Shown here: positions 34,458 to 42,873 of the stretch, piece by piece
Position numbering within the stretch: the stretch's first letter is position 1
Layout: each line of letters begins with the position of its first letter
Source of the DNA: Agromyces soli
GTDB lineage: Bacteria > Actinomycetota > Actinomycetes > Actinomycetales > Microbacteriaceae
Direction of reading: 5' to 3'
DNA length: 64,000 nt
NCBI RefSeq assembly: GCF_022811605.1
Contig: NZ_CP094533.1
Location: forward strand, 3,038,001 to 3,102,000
The notes under the pieces: generated by a model
What the model saw: the letters and a program-made list of their open reading frames with translations, nothing else
The model's database searches: none
What the model was told of the DNA's origin: nothing
Translations under genes and position numbers: made by a program

Positions 34458-35500
34458 TTCGCGGCGGCCGCCGAGCTCGCCTCGGCCGAGGCCTGCTCGA
34501 GCAGGTCGGCGCGGAACACCTGCTCGATGCCGGAGTCGCCCTGGAACTCGAGCGCGCCGCGGTCGCGGAAGAACGCCTCCTGGCGAGCGACGTCCTTCCA
34601 GTCGATCGCGCCCTCCGGGTCCTGCACGGTGAGGCCGATGGACGTGAGCGTCTCGACGGGGAGGTCGGTGTACTCGGCGATGACCGCCTGGTCGTCGGCG
34701 TCCTGCCAGCCGCCGTCGGCGAGCTCCTGCACGGCCTTCAGGTAGGCGGAGGTGAAAGCGACGACCGCCGCCGGGTGCTTCTCGACGTAGTCGGTGTTGA
34801 ACACGAGCGCGCCGAGCTCGACGCCCGCCTGGTAGTCGACGTCGAGGATCTCGTGCCCGAGCCCCTGCGAGATGACCGCCGAGGAGATGGGTTCGATCGA
34901 CCAGGTCGCGTCGATGGAGCCGTTCGCGAGCGCCGGCGGGATGTCGCCCGGGCTCAGGTTCACCAGTTCGACGTCGTCGAGCGAGAGGCCGGCCGACTCG
35001 AGCGCGAGGTGCACCGAGTAGATGCCGAAGCCGCCGTCGCCGGGGATGCCGATCTTCTTGCCCTTGAGCTGCTCCGCCTCGGTGATGCCGGACTGCTCGG
35101 AGGCGAGGAGCGGCGAGGGGTTCTTGCCGGACTCGGGGATGCGCGAGACGCTCGCGATGACGGAGAGCGAGGCTCCGGCCTTCGTGGCGTTGAACAGGCC
35201 CGCGCCCCAGGTCGCGCCGCCGGCCACGATGTTGCCGGTGGAGACCTGCTGGTACGTCTCGCCCGAGCTGCCGCTCTTCGAGATGAGCTCGACATCGACG
35301 CCGGCGTCCTCGAAGTAGCCCTTCTCCTCCGCGAGGAAGAACGGCGCGTAGTCCGCGTACGGCGAGTAGAGGAAGGTGATCTTCGGGGCGTCCTCGACGG
35401 ACTCGCTCGCCGGTTCTCCCCCGCCCGCGCTGCACGCGGTGAGGAAGGCGGCGCTGGCGAGGAGGGCGAGGCCTCCGACGAGACGGCGGCGAGTGCGCAT
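34454..35500 (-). CDS. ABC transporter substrate-binding lipoprotein, SsuA/TauA (NMT1) type
   Basis: A 348-residue secreted lipoprotein. The signal peptide RRRLVGGLALLASAAFLTAC ends in a lipobox with Cys at about 23. The mature part follows the NMT1-like pattern: KITFLYSPYADYAPFFLAEEKGYFEDAGVDVELI, the GNIVAGGATWGAGLFNA segment, LKGKKIGIPGDGGFG and ALANGSIDATWSIEPI. The class covers sulfonates, nitrate, thiamine precursors, aromatic acids and others, so the ligand cannot be told. It is first in a six-gene operon, all joined by ATGA-type overlaps or tiny gaps. Confidence 0.92.
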
Positions 35501-35651
35501 GTGGAGCTCCAGGATTCGGGGGCGACCGCGGGCGGGGGCCCGACGGCGAACCGCTCCAGCGGGGCGGGCCCAGCGCGTGGAGCGGTACTCAGGAATGTAC
35601 CGATCGCGCACGGTCCGGTGCTGGCCCGCGCGTCACATTGGGTCACGCGGT

Positions 35652-35661
35652 GGAACGTTCC
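35652..35661 (-). promoter_or_regulatory. GGAACGTTCC palindrome upstream of the SsuA-type operon
   Basis: A perfect 10-bp palindrome about 150 bases before the binding-protein gene. It may be an operator; no regulator gene is adjacent. The rest of 35501-35694 holds no other gene or RNA that I can recognise; TACATT near 35597 is a weak -10 candidate. Confidence 0.3.
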
Positions 35662-35694
35662 TTCAATGGGGATGCCGCGCCGAGCGCCCGAGGA

Positions 35695-36243
35695 TCAGCT
35701 CTCGGCTACGGGGCAGAGCACGTCGGCGACCCAGCCGTACTCGAAGCCGTCGTTGCCGAAGACGACGGGGGCCGCCTCGTACGGCACGACGTCGTGCAGC
35801 TCGATCGTCGCCGTCTGCTCGGGCTCGTACCCCTCCGGGTCGTTCGAGAACCAGAGGACGACCGAGACGGTGGCGCAGTCCGACTCGGTGAAGACGGCGC
35901 TCTGCCAGCATCCCTCGGCGTACTCTGCAGGGCATAGCCCGCTGTAGCGCCCGTCTCCGTAGTTCTCGAGCGCCGCGGGGAAGGTGTAGCGCGTCTCGCC
36001 GGACTGGAGCCGGTCGACGAGCTCGGACGCCGCAGCCGCGGAACCGTCCGCCTGCCCGTCGACCACGACCGCGAACTGCTGACCGAGGTGCACCGCCGCG
36101 AAGCTCACCGGGACGAGCAGCACGAGGAAGAGCGCCGCGGCGCCGCCGGCGATCGCCGCGATCACCCCGCCGCCCACCCCGCGAGCACGCGTCGGCGGGG
36201 GGCTCTGCGGAGCCGGTCCTGGCAGCGGCGAGTACGGGTCCAT
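35695..36243 (-). CDS. Hypothetical single-pass membrane protein with extracytoplasmic Cys-rich domain
   Basis: A 182-residue protein: Pro-rich cytoplasmic N terminus (YSPLPGPAPQSPPPTRARG), one strong membrane helix at about 27-52 (IAAIAGGAAALFLVLLVPVSFAAVHLG), and an outer domain with four Cys (GLCPAEYAEGCW, ESDCATV, VLCPVAES) that could form two disulfides. I do not recognise a family. The ATG at 36243 is preceded by TAGGAT and six bases (36250-36255), so the message is leaderless. It sits alone between two ABC operons on the same strand. Confidence 0.75.
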   Translation of the reverse strand: MDPYSPLPGPAPQSPPPTRARGVGGGVIAAIAGGAAALFLVLLVPVSFAAVHLGQQFAVVVDGQADGSAAAASELVDRLQSGETRYTFPAALENYGDGRYSGLCPAEYAEGCWQSAVFTESDCATVSVVLWFSNDPEGYEPEQTATIELHDVVPYEAAPVVFGNDGFEYGWVADVLCPVAES

Positions 36244-36249
36244 CCCGCG

Positions 36250-36255
36250 ATCCTA
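36250..36255 (-). promoter_or_regulatory. Leaderless promoter -10 box
   Basis: TAGGAT on the minus strand, six bases before the ATG at 36243. Confidence 0.5.
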
Positions 36256-36325
36256 CGGGCGCGGGCGGTCCCGGCGCCGCCACCCGAACGCGGGGCGCGC
36301 CGGGCCCTCCGTCGCGGCGCCGCGA

Positions 36326-36356
36326 CCCGGATCGGAGGCACGAGTTCCGATCCGGG
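36326..36356 (-). terminator. Terminator of the polar amino acid-type ABC operon
   Basis: CCCGGATCGGA pairs perfectly with TCCGATCCGGG around a nine-base loop, ten bases after the ATPase stop at 36366. Confidence 0.6.
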
Positions 36357-36365
36357 CCGCCACGC

Positions 36366-37130
36366 TCACAGCACCTTCGAGAGGAAGGCCTTCGTGCGGC
36401 CGTGCTGCGGCCGCACGAGGACCTCGTCCGGGGTGCCGTGCTCGACGACGACCCCGCCGTCCATGAACGTCACCGTGTCGGCGACCTCGCGGGCGAAGCC
36501 CATCTCGTGGGTCACGACGATCATGGTCATGCCGCTCTCGGCAAGGGACTTCATGACGTCGAGCACCTCCCCCACGAGCTCCGGGTCGAGGGCCGAGGTC
36601 GGCTCGTCGAAGAGCATGAGGTCGGGCGTCATGGCGAGCGCCCTGGCGATCGCGACGCGCTGCTGCTGCCCGCCGGAGAGCTCGCGCGGGTAGGCGTCCG
36701 CCTTATCGGCGAGCCCCACCCGGTCGAGCAGCTCGAGCGCGCGCTGCCGCGCCTCCGAGCGCTGGGCGCGCTTCACGAAGACCGGCGCGCAGGTGATGTT
36801 CTCGAGCGCGGTCATGTGCGGGAACAGGTTGAAGCGCTGGAACACCATGCCGATGTTCTCGCGCTGCGCCGCGGCCTCCGCGGGCTTCAGCTCGTGCAGC
36901 CGCTCACCGTGCTCGCGGTAGCCGATCAGCGTGCCGTCGACCTCGATCCGGCCCGAGTCGATCGACTCGAGATGGTTGATGCAGCGCAGGAACGTCGACT
37001 TCCCCGACCCGGAGGGACCGAGCAGACAGCTCACCTCGCCGCGTCGCACCTCGAGGTCGATGCCCTTCAGCACGTGCGTGTCCCCGAAGGACTTGTGCAC
37101 CTCCTGCGCGCTGACCTTGATGTCGCTCAT
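36366..37130 (-). CDS. Polar amino acid-type ABC transporter ATPase
   Basis: A 254-residue ATPase of the GlnQ/HisP class: [16 protein letters not shown], Walker [10 protein letters not shown] followed by [10 protein letters not shown]-loop [17 protein letters not shown], signature [15 protein letters not shown], Walker [15 protein letters not shown] and switch [14 protein letters not shown]. The KAFLSKVL C terminus is usual. It overlaps the permease stop by ATGA. Confidence 0.96.
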   Translation of the reverse strand: MSDIKVSAQEVHKSFGDTHVLKGIDLEVRRGEVSCLLGPSGSGKSTFLRCINHLESIDSGRIEVDGTLIGYREHGERLHELKPAEAAAQRENIGMVFQRFNLFPHMTALENITCAPVFVKRAQRSEARQRALELLDRVGLADKADAYPRELSGGQQQRVAIARALAMTPDLMLFDEPTSALDPELVGEVLDVMKSLAESGMTMIVVTHEMGFAREVADTVTFMDGGVVVEHGTPDEVLVRPQHGRTKAFLSKVL

Positions 37131-38152
37131 CGGGCCTCTCCTTCCGGCATCCCGGCATCCGCGCGCATCCCAGCACCCGGGAGCGTCCCGGCAGCGCTCG
37201 GTGCGGCGACGGCCTCCGGGCTCGCGAGCACCACCGGACCGCGCTCGGCGGACTCCTGGCGCCTGCGCCGCTTCGGCGTCGCGCCGTGCCCGAGCTGGCC
37301 GCGCGAGAAGTGCCGCTCCAGCCGGCTCTGGCCGATCATCATGATCGAGGTGAAGAAGAGGTACCAGACCGAGGCCACGAGCAGCAGCGGGATCGGGTTC
37401 AGCGTCGCCGCCGAGATGTCCCGGGTGCGCGTGTAGAGGTCCCAGCTGAAGGGCACCGCCGTCACGAGCGACGTCGTCTTCAGCATGGAGATGACCTCGT
37501 TGCCCGTCGGCGGGATGATCACCCGCATTGCCTGCGGGATGACGACCTTCCGCATCGTGAGCCACCAGCCCATGCCGAGCGCGGAGGCGGCCTCCGTCTG
37601 GCCGGGGTCGATGGAGAGCAGCCCGGCTCGCACGATCTCGGCCATGTAGGCGGCCTCGTTCAGGGCGAGCCCGAGCACGGCGATCCAGAACAGCGGGATC
37701 ACGTCCGCGGTCTCGAGCACGAGCCACGGCTCCATGAACGGCAGGCCGAGGTTGATCGTCTGGTAGATCGAGCTGAGCAGGCCCCAGAACACGAGCTGCA
37801 CGTACACCGGGGTGCCGCGGAAGAACCAGATGACGCCCCAGGCGATCGCCCGCAGCACGGGATTGTCGGTCTCGCGCATGACCGCGAGCACGATGCCGAC
37901 GACGACCGCGCCGATCATCGCGAGGAAGGTCAGGGCGAGCGTCACGCCCGCCGCCTGGATGACGCGGACGTCGAACAGGTAGAGCGCGAACGCGGGCCAG
38001 TCGTACGCCTCGCGCTGCGCCGCGTCGATGATGAACGCGAGCAGCAGGAAGATCAGTGCGAAGGCCAGGAGGTTCCGCCACGGATGCCGGAGCGGCACCG
38101 CCTGGATGGGTTTCGGACGCGCCACCGGGACGGCGCGGGTGATCTCGGACAC
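37127..38152 (-). CDS. Polar amino acid-type ABC transporter permease
   Basis: A 341-residue permease, longer than the usual 220-250 residues because of a 60-residue N-terminal extension with an extra helix ([19 protein letters not shown]) and a 55-residue charged or Ala/Pro C tail. The core runs from [23 protein letters not shown] through [14 protein letters not shown], the EAA loop [39 protein letters not shown] in outline, and [12 protein letters not shown], the signature of HisM/GlnP permeases. It starts with GTG five bases after the binding-protein stop. Confidence 0.94.
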   Translation of the reverse strand: MSEITRAVPVARPKPIQAVPLRHPWRNLLAFALIFLLLAFIIDAAQREAYDWPAFALYLFDVRVIQAAGVTLALTFLAMIGAVVVGIVLAVMRETDNPVLRAIAWGVIWFFRGTPVYVQLVFWGLLSSIYQTINLGLPFMEPWLVLETADVIPLFWIAVLGLALNEAAYMAEIVRAGLLSIDPGQTEAASALGMGWWLTMRKVVIPQAMRVIIPPTGNEVISMLKTTSLVTAVPFSWDLYTRTRDISAATLNPIPLLLVASVWYLFFTSIMMIGQSRLERHFSRGQLGHGATPKRRRRQESAERGPVVLASPEAVAAPSAAGTLPGAGMRADAGMPEGEAR

Positions 38153-38157
38153 GACGG

Positions 38158-39072
38158 CTACTCGGTGCCGGCGTTGACCGTGATGGCGTCGAGACGCCCG
38201 GCCTCGACGCCCCAGAACTCGAGGATCTCGTCGTACGTGCCGTCGTCGTGCAGTTCCTGCACGGCGGCCGCGAAGGCCGCGACGAGCTCGTCGTTGCCCT
38301 TCTTGAACGGCGCGCCGGCGGGGAGCGTCTCGTAGATCTCGGAGCCGACGAGCTTGCCGCCGCTGTTCTTCACGGCGTAGCTCACGACGGGCGAGTCGGC
38401 GACGAAGGCGAAGGCGCGGCCGAGGGTCACCGCGGCGACCATCTCGTCGGTCGTGTCGTAGCCCATGACCTCGATCGAGCCCTTGCCCTCGGCGGCGCAG
38501 CGCTTGTCGACCTCCGGAAGGTAGTAGAGCGGGGCGGAGCCGCCGTTCGGCACCGAGATCTTCTGGCCGCAGATGTCGAGCTCGTCGTCGATCGGGTTCT
38601 CCTCGAGCGAGCCGAACTGGTTGCCGGCGAGGAAGAAGTCGACCATGTCGAAGTTCTCCTGTCGCTTCAGGGTGTCGTAGTAGCCGGCGATGCCGGAGTC
38701 GTACTTGCCGAGCTCGATCTTCGGGATGATGTTCTCGAACTTCGAGATCTCGTTCTTGGGCTCGAGGCCGAGCTTCACGATGGCCGCATTCATGAGGTCG
38801 ACCTCCCACCCGATCGGGTTGCCGGCGTCGTCCTTGAACTCGTTCGGCGGGTAGGTCGCGTCGACGGCGAGCACGAAGGTGCCGCGCTCGGCGATGTCGG
38901 CGGGCAGCAGCTTCGCCGCCGCCTCGCTCTTCTCGATCTTCGAGAGGTCGACGGCCGAGTTCGCCGAGGCGGTGCCGCCCTCCGCGGCCTGCTGCTCGGC
39001 GTCGGCGGCGGCCGTGCAGCCGCTCAGGGCGAGCGCGGTGAGGGCGGCCGCGGCGATGAGGCGCTTCTTCAT
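38158..39072 (-). CDS. Polar amino acid-type ABC transporter substrate-binding lipoprotein
   Basis: A 304-residue SBP_bac_3 lipoprotein with a signal peptide [18 protein letters not shown] and lipidated Cys at 19. The mature domain has [32 protein letters not shown], the usual amino acid-binding opening, [22 protein letters not shown], and [13 protein letters not shown]. Ligand unknown; the downstream-strand context (an amidohydrolase gene directly upstream) suggests an amide or N-acyl compound. AAGGAAACGAA gives a good ribosome-binding site. The 55-base gap to the amidohydrolase gene suggests one operon. Confidence 0.93.
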   Translation of the reverse strand: MKKRLIAAAALTALALSGCTAAADAEQQAAEGGTASANSAVDLSKIEKSEAAAKLLPADIAERGTFVLAVDATYPPNEFKDDAGNPIGWEVDLMNAAIVKLGLEPKNEISKFENIIPKIELGKYDSGIAGYYDTLKRQENFDMVDFFLAGNQFGSLEENPIDDELDICGQKISVPNGGSAPLYYLPEVDKRCAAEGKGSIEVMGYDTTDEMVAAVTLGRAFAFVADSPVVSYAVKNSGGKLVGSEIYETLPAGAPFKKGNDELVAAFAAAVQELHDDGTYDEILEFWGVEAGRLDAITVNAGTE

Positions 39073-39127
39073 TTCGTTTCCTTCGGTTGGGGGATGGATG
39101 GGCAGGTGGATGGTGCGGTGAGGCGGG

Positions 39128-40801
39128 TCAGGCGGCGACGGCGTCCGCCGCGTGCACGAGCGCACCGTCGACGTACACGAGCGCCGCCCGGGTGAGGTGG
39201 AGCTCCGCGACGGGCGCGGCGAAGGGGTCCCGATCGGCGACGACGAGGTCGGCGAGCTGTCCGGGCGCGATGCGCCCGAGATCTGCGTCCCGGCCGTTCG
39301 CCTCGATCCCGCCGAGCGTGTAGGCCCGCAGGGCGACGTCGAGCTCCAGCCGTTCCTCCTCGAGGAAGACGCGCGGGCTGTAGTCGGGGTGGCCCTCCGG
39401 CATGCGGCGGTTGACGGCGACGTGGATGCCGAGCCAGGGGTCGGCCGACGTCACCGGCCAGTCCGAGCCGCCGCAGAGGTGGCTGCCGGCGCGGTGCAGC
39501 GAGCCGAACGGGTACTGGTGGCCGACCCGCTCCTCGCCGAGGAAGGGCACGGTGAGCTCGACCATCTGCGGGTCGTAGCTCGCCCAGAGCGGCTGCATGT
39601 CCGCCGAGGCGTTGAGCTCGGCGAAGCGCGGCACGTCCGCGGGGTTGATGATCTGGATGTGCGCGAGCAGGTGCATCGTCGTCGAGGCCTGGCCGTTCTC
39701 CCGCCGGGCCGCCGCGATCGCGTCGAGCGCGCCGCGCACCGCCTGGTCCCCCAGGGCGTGGAAGTGCACCTGGAATCCGAGCCGGTCAAGTTCGGTGACG
39801 TACTCGGGCAGCTTCGCCGGGTCGACGAAGGCGATGCCGCGGTTGTCGCTGTGGCGGCATTCGTGGCCGGGCACGAGGTAGGGCTCGATCATCGCGGCGG
39901 TCTGGTTCTCGGCGACGCCGTCCTGCATGATCTTCACCGTGTCGGCGCGGAAGCGACCGCCGGCGACGGCGGCGCGCTTCTCGAGGAACGCGGGGATTTG
40001 CTCGAGCCCGAGCGAGCGCTCCCACCACAGCGCGCCGTTCACCCGGCCGATGAGTTCGCCGCGCTCCTCGGCGCGTCGGTAGACGTCGTAGAAGAACGGG
40101 CTGTGATTGCCGTACTGCCCGATCAGAGCGTCCTGCCAGCTCGTGATGCCGTAGCCGACGAGCTTCTGCTGGCCGACGCGGAATCCCGCGCACATGTCGT
40201 CGAAGCCCGGTTCCGGGGCGTGACGGAGCGCCAGCATCCGCGCCCCCTCGTGCAGGGTGCCCGTGGGCTCCCCCGAGGCGTCGCGCTCGATGCGGCCGTC
40301 GGCCGGGTCGGGGGTGTCGCGGTCGATGCCGCAGCGGCGCAGCGCCTCGGCGTTCACCCAGGCGCTGTGGTGGTCGCGGTTCGACAGGATGATCGGGCGG
40401 TCGTCGCAGATGGCGTCGAGGTCGGCGCCGAGCGGCGCGCCGCCCGGGAAGGCGGCCTGCTGCCAACCGGCTCCGACGATCCACTCGACGTCGGGGTTGC
40501 GCTCGACGTAGCCGCGGACGAGCTCCAGGTAGTCCTCGCGGGTGTAGCCGTCCGAGAGATCGCAGCCGAGCATCTCCATGCCCGCTTCGACGGGGTGCAC
40601 GTGGGCGTCGTTCATGCCCGGGTGCAGCAGCCGGCCGTCGAGCTCGACCACCTCGGTGTCCGGTCCGATCGCGGCGAGCACCTCCTCGCCCACGAGCACG
40701 ATGCGGCCGCCGGCGACGCCCACGTGCGTGGGGCCTGCGTGGTAGCGCTCTCCGTCGAACAGCGCGCCGTTCGTGAACGCGAGATCGAGTGCGTCGGTCA
40801 A
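39128..40801 (-). CDS. YtcJ-like amidohydrolase, copy 1
   Basis: A 557-residue metal-dependent hydrolase of the Amidohydro_3 (YtcJ/AepA) family. Metal and catalytic residues in order: HPGMNDAHVHPVEAG (HxH), VKIMQDGVAENQTA (Lys), VHFHALGDQAVRGALD (His), LLAHIQIINPADV (His) and CGGSDWPVTSADPW (Asp). Family members hydrolyse formamides, hydantoin-like or N-acyl compounds; the substrate here is unknown. It is paralogous to the protein at 46970-48610 (shared WVNAEALRRCGI/WVNSAALRRAGI, GRIERDASG). No signal peptide, so cytoplasmic. TTG start with GGAG six bases upstream. It heads the operon with the polar amino acid-type importer. Confidence 0.9.
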   Translation of the reverse strand: MTDALDLAFTNGALFDGERYHAGPTHVGVAGGRIVLVGEEVLAAIGPDTEVVELDGRLLHPGMNDAHVHPVEAGMEMLGCDLSDGYTREDYLELVRGYVERNPDVEWIVGAGWQQAAFPGGAPLGADLDAICDDRPIILSNRDHHSAWVNAEALRRCGIDRDTPDPADGRIERDASGEPTGTLHEGARMLALRHAPEPGFDDMCAGFRVGQQKLVGYGITSWQDALIGQYGNHSPFFYDVYRRAEERGELIGRVNGALWWERSLGLEQIPAFLEKRAAVAGGRFRADTVKIMQDGVAENQTAAMIEPYLVPGHECRHSDNRGIAFVDPAKLPEYVTELDRLGFQVHFHALGDQAVRGALDAIAAARRENGQASTTMHLLAHIQIINPADVPRFAELNASADMQPLWASYDPQMVELTVPFLGEERVGHQYPFGSLHRAGSHLCGGSDWPVTSADPWLGIHVAVNRRMPEGHPDYSPRVFLEEERLELDVALRAYTLGGIEANGRDADLGRIAPGQLADLVVADRDPFAAPVAELHLTRAALVYVDGALVHAADAVAA

Positions 40802-40829
40802 CCCTGACTCCTTGGTACTCTGACAACCG

Positions 40830-40860
40830 TTGACATTCCGGCGAACTTAATCGTTTAAGG
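40830..40860. promoter_or_regulatory. LacI-type operator and promoter between amidohydrolase 1 and lacI genes
   Basis: TTGACA (40830-40835) and GTTTAA (40853-40858) with 17-base spacing form the plus-strand promoter. CTTAA-TCGT-TTAAG (40846-40859), symmetric about a central CG as LacI-family operators are, lies between them. On the minus strand the same site abuts TTCGCC (-35) of a promoter with CAGAGT (40822-40817) for the amidohydrolase operon. Confidence 0.55.
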
Positions 40861-40958
40861 AATGATGGGTAGCCTATTGACGGGCACCGGCCTTGTCAAC
40901 GCGTTCGACGACGCCGTCCGGTCCCCGCAGTTCGACCTCGGCACCCCGGAAGGCAGGC

Positions 40959-41948
40959 GTGGGAACGACACTGAAGGACCTCGCAGGGCACCTCGGCATC
41001 TCGGCCGCCGCCGTCTCGATGGCGCTCAACGGCAAGCCCGGCGTGTCGGAGCAGACGCGCGAAGAGGTGCGCCGCGCCGCCGAGGAGCTCGGCTACCGGC
41101 CGAACCGCACCGGCCAGGCGCTCCGGCTCAGCCGGACCAACACGATCGGCGTCTACTTCCCGTCGACCGTGATGGAGTACTCGCTCTACTTCGCGGAGAT
41201 CATGCGCGGGATCGTGGCCGGCTTCGCCGACACCGAGCTCTCGCCGCTGCTGCTGCCCTCGGCCGGCGAGACGGGGCTCGTGCGGGACTTCCCCGAGGTC
41301 GACGGCTTCGTCGTCGTCGAACCGCACTCGGACGACCTGGGCATGTTCGAGCTGCTTCGCAGCGGCCGGCCGACGGTCTGCATCGATCCCCCGCCGGCCT
41401 CGGCCGAGGCGCCATGGGGCGTCGTCGAGGCGGATGCCCCGGCCGCCACCCGCGACAGCCTGCGGCACCTCGTCGCCCGGGGCGCCGCGCGGCCGGGGCT
41501 GCTCACGATCGAGTCCGTCTCCGAGTGGAGCCGCACGATCGAGGCGAGCTACCGAGACTGGTGCGTCGAGCACGGCGTGGACCCGGCGATCATCGCGATC
41601 ACCGCGAGGCAGAGCAACGAGGAGATCCTCGAGCTCCTCGAACGGGAGCTCGGCGCCCCCGTCCCCTGCGACGGGCTCTTCGTCGCGGGCGACGCGGTCG
41701 CGCCCCGCATCGCCGGACTCCTGCGCACCATCGGCCGCTCCCCCGACGGCGGCTTCCCGCTCGTGTCGGGCGTCGACAGCACGATGATGGAGTTCCACAC
41801 GCCGCCGATCTCGGCGATCGACCTGAACCCCTACGGCTACGGCGTGCACGCCGCCCGCATGATGGCGGTACTGCTGCACGAGTCGGGCCGGCCCGCGGAG
41901 CCCCGCATCGAGCGGTTGCCGGCCCCGCTCGTCGTCCGCGGCACCTGA
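40959..41948 (+). CDS. LacI-family regulator
   Basis: A 329-residue repressor. The N-terminal helix-turn-helix is TLKDLAGHLGISAAAVSMALNGKPGVSEQTREEVRRAAEELGYRPN, a textbook LacI domain; the ligand domain continues with RTNTIGVYFPSTVMEYSLYFAEIMRGI, GFVVVEPHSDD, GLFVAGDAVAPRIAGLLRTIGRS and ISAIDLNPYGYGVHAARMM. GTG start with GGAAGG five bases upstream. Divergent from the amidohydrolase 1 operon and separated from it by a good LacI-type operator, so it most likely senses the substrate imported or cleaved by that operon. Confidence 0.94.
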   Translation: MGTTLKDLAGHLGISAAAVSMALNGKPGVSEQTREEVRRAAEELGYRPNRTGQALRLSRTNTIGVYFPSTVMEYSLYFAEIMRGIVAGFADTELSPLLLPSAGETGLVRDFPEVDGFVVVEPHSDDLGMFELLRSGRPTVCIDPPPASAEAPWGVVEADAPAATRDSLRHLVARGAARPGLLTIESVSEWSRTIEASYRDWCVEHGVDPAIIAITARQSNEEILELLERELGAPVPCDGLFVAGDAVAPRIAGLLRTIGRSPDGGFPLVSGVDSTMMEFHTPPISAIDLNPYGYGVHAARMMAVLLHESGRPAEPRIERLPAPLVVRGT

Positions 41949-41956
41949 GCGGCAGA

Positions 41957-41977
41957 CGCCGCGCCGGCCGCGCGGCG
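41957..41977. terminator. Hairpin between convergent lacI and gntR-type genes
   Basis: CGCCGCGC pairs with GCGCGGCG around a five-base loop, nine bases after the LacI stop and four before the GntR stop. Confidence 0.4.
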
Positions 41978-41980
41978 CCG

Positions 41981-42709
41981 TCAGTCCCGGCCGCTCGCCG
42001 CCGCGACGACCGTCTGCACGGCACGGTCCGCCTCGGTCACGATGGCGGCCAGGGCGCGCGAGGCATCCTCGGCGCGCCCCTCGGCGACGGCGAAGGCCAC
42101 CTCCTGATGCAGGCGCAGGGCCGCGGGGTTCGCCTCGTGCGGCATGAGGTCGTGGGCGGTCCGGCCGCGGAGCACCTCGCCGATGACCGGGCCGAGCGCG
42201 GCGAAGAAGTGGTTGCCCGAGGCATCCAGCACCGCGGCGTGGAAGGCGATGTCGTGGTCGAGGTACGGCGCTCCGTCGGCCTCGCGGGACTGCTCCGCCA
42301 TGCCCGAGACCGCGGCGAAGATCGCGGCGCGCTGCTCGGCCGTCGCGTGCTGGGCGGCGAGACCGGCCGCGAGCGGCTCCACCCCGCTGCGCAACTGCGA
42401 GAGCGCATGCAGCACGTCGAGCCGCTCCGGGCCGGCGAGGCGCCAGCGGATGAGCCGGGGGTCGTACGGGTTCCAGCGTTCGCTCGGCAGGATCTCGACA
42501 CCCGCACGGCGCCGCACCTCGACGAGCCCCATCGACTCGAGCACCCGCACGACCTCGCGGAGCGCCGAGCGGGACGCGCCGAAGCGCTCGGCGACGTCGG
42601 TCGTCAGGATGCGCGAGCCCGGCGCGAGTCGTCCGGAGACGATCTCGGCGCCGAGCGTCTCGATCACTCGCTCGTGAAGGGCAGATGACCCGGGCGACGC
42701 TGCATCCAT
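41981..42709 (-). CDS. GntR-family regulator, FadR (FCD) subfamily
   Basis: A 242-residue regulator. Residues 8-75 are the winged helix (ALHERVIETLGAEIVSGRLAPGSRILTTDVAERFGASRSALREVVRVLESMGLVEV in outline); the C-terminal FCD domain has the metal-binding Asp/His set around LDHDIAFHAAVLDASGNHFF and LRLHQEVAFAVAEG. FCD regulators sense small organic acids or sugar acids such as gluconate. GATAAT (42721-42716) lies six bases before the ATG, giving a leaderless message. It is divergent from the polyamine-type ABC operon and is its likely regulator; gluconokinase lies at the end of that gene run. Confidence 0.93.
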   Translation of the reverse strand: MDAASPGSSALHERVIETLGAEIVSGRLAPGSRILTTDVAERFGASRSALREVVRVLESMGLVEVRRRAGVEILPSERWNPYDPRLIRWRLAGPERLDVLHALSQLRSGVEPLAAGLAAQHATAEQRAAIFAAVSGMAEQSREADGAPYLDHDIAFHAAVLDASGNHFFAALGPVIGEVLRGRTAHDLMPHEANPAALRLHQEVAFAVAEGRAEDASRALAAIVTEADRAVQTVVAAASGRD

Positions 42710-42715
42710 CCCCCG

Positions 42716-42721
42716 ATTATC
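42716..42721 (-). promoter_or_regulatory. Leaderless promoter -10 box of the GntR gene
   Basis: GATAAT on the minus strand, six bases before the ATG at 42709. Confidence 0.5.
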
Positions 42722-42767
42722 TCGGACTGTCGGTGACGAAGTAATGTCGGACCCGTTTCGATCGGAT

Positions 42768-42796
42768 TTGGAATATGACCTACATATAACCATAAT
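42768..42796 (+). promoter_or_regulatory. Promoter and putative GntR operator of the polyamine-type operon
   Basis: TTGGAA (42768-42773), 17 bases and CATAAT (42791-42796) form a strong promoter. The spacer carries an imperfect palindrome, GGAATATG...CATATAACC, in an unusually AT-rich stretch. A GntR dimer bound there would block RNA polymerase. Confidence 0.5.
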
Positions 42797-42873
42797 CAGA
42801 ATCCCCGGACTGATCGCTCCCCCGCTGGACGCTCACGAGGGCCTGAGTTCCAACGACGCAACGGGAGAACGAG

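Noticed and set aside
35501-35694. Riboswitch (SAM, TPP or cobalamin) upstream of the SsuA-type operon
   Set aside because: No conserved riboswitch core could be recognised; only a palindrome and unstructured GC-rich leader were seen.
36904-37176. Short frame across the ATPase/permease joint as a separate gene
   Set aside because: It lies out of frame inside two well-defined ABC genes with ATGA overlap and has no features of its own.
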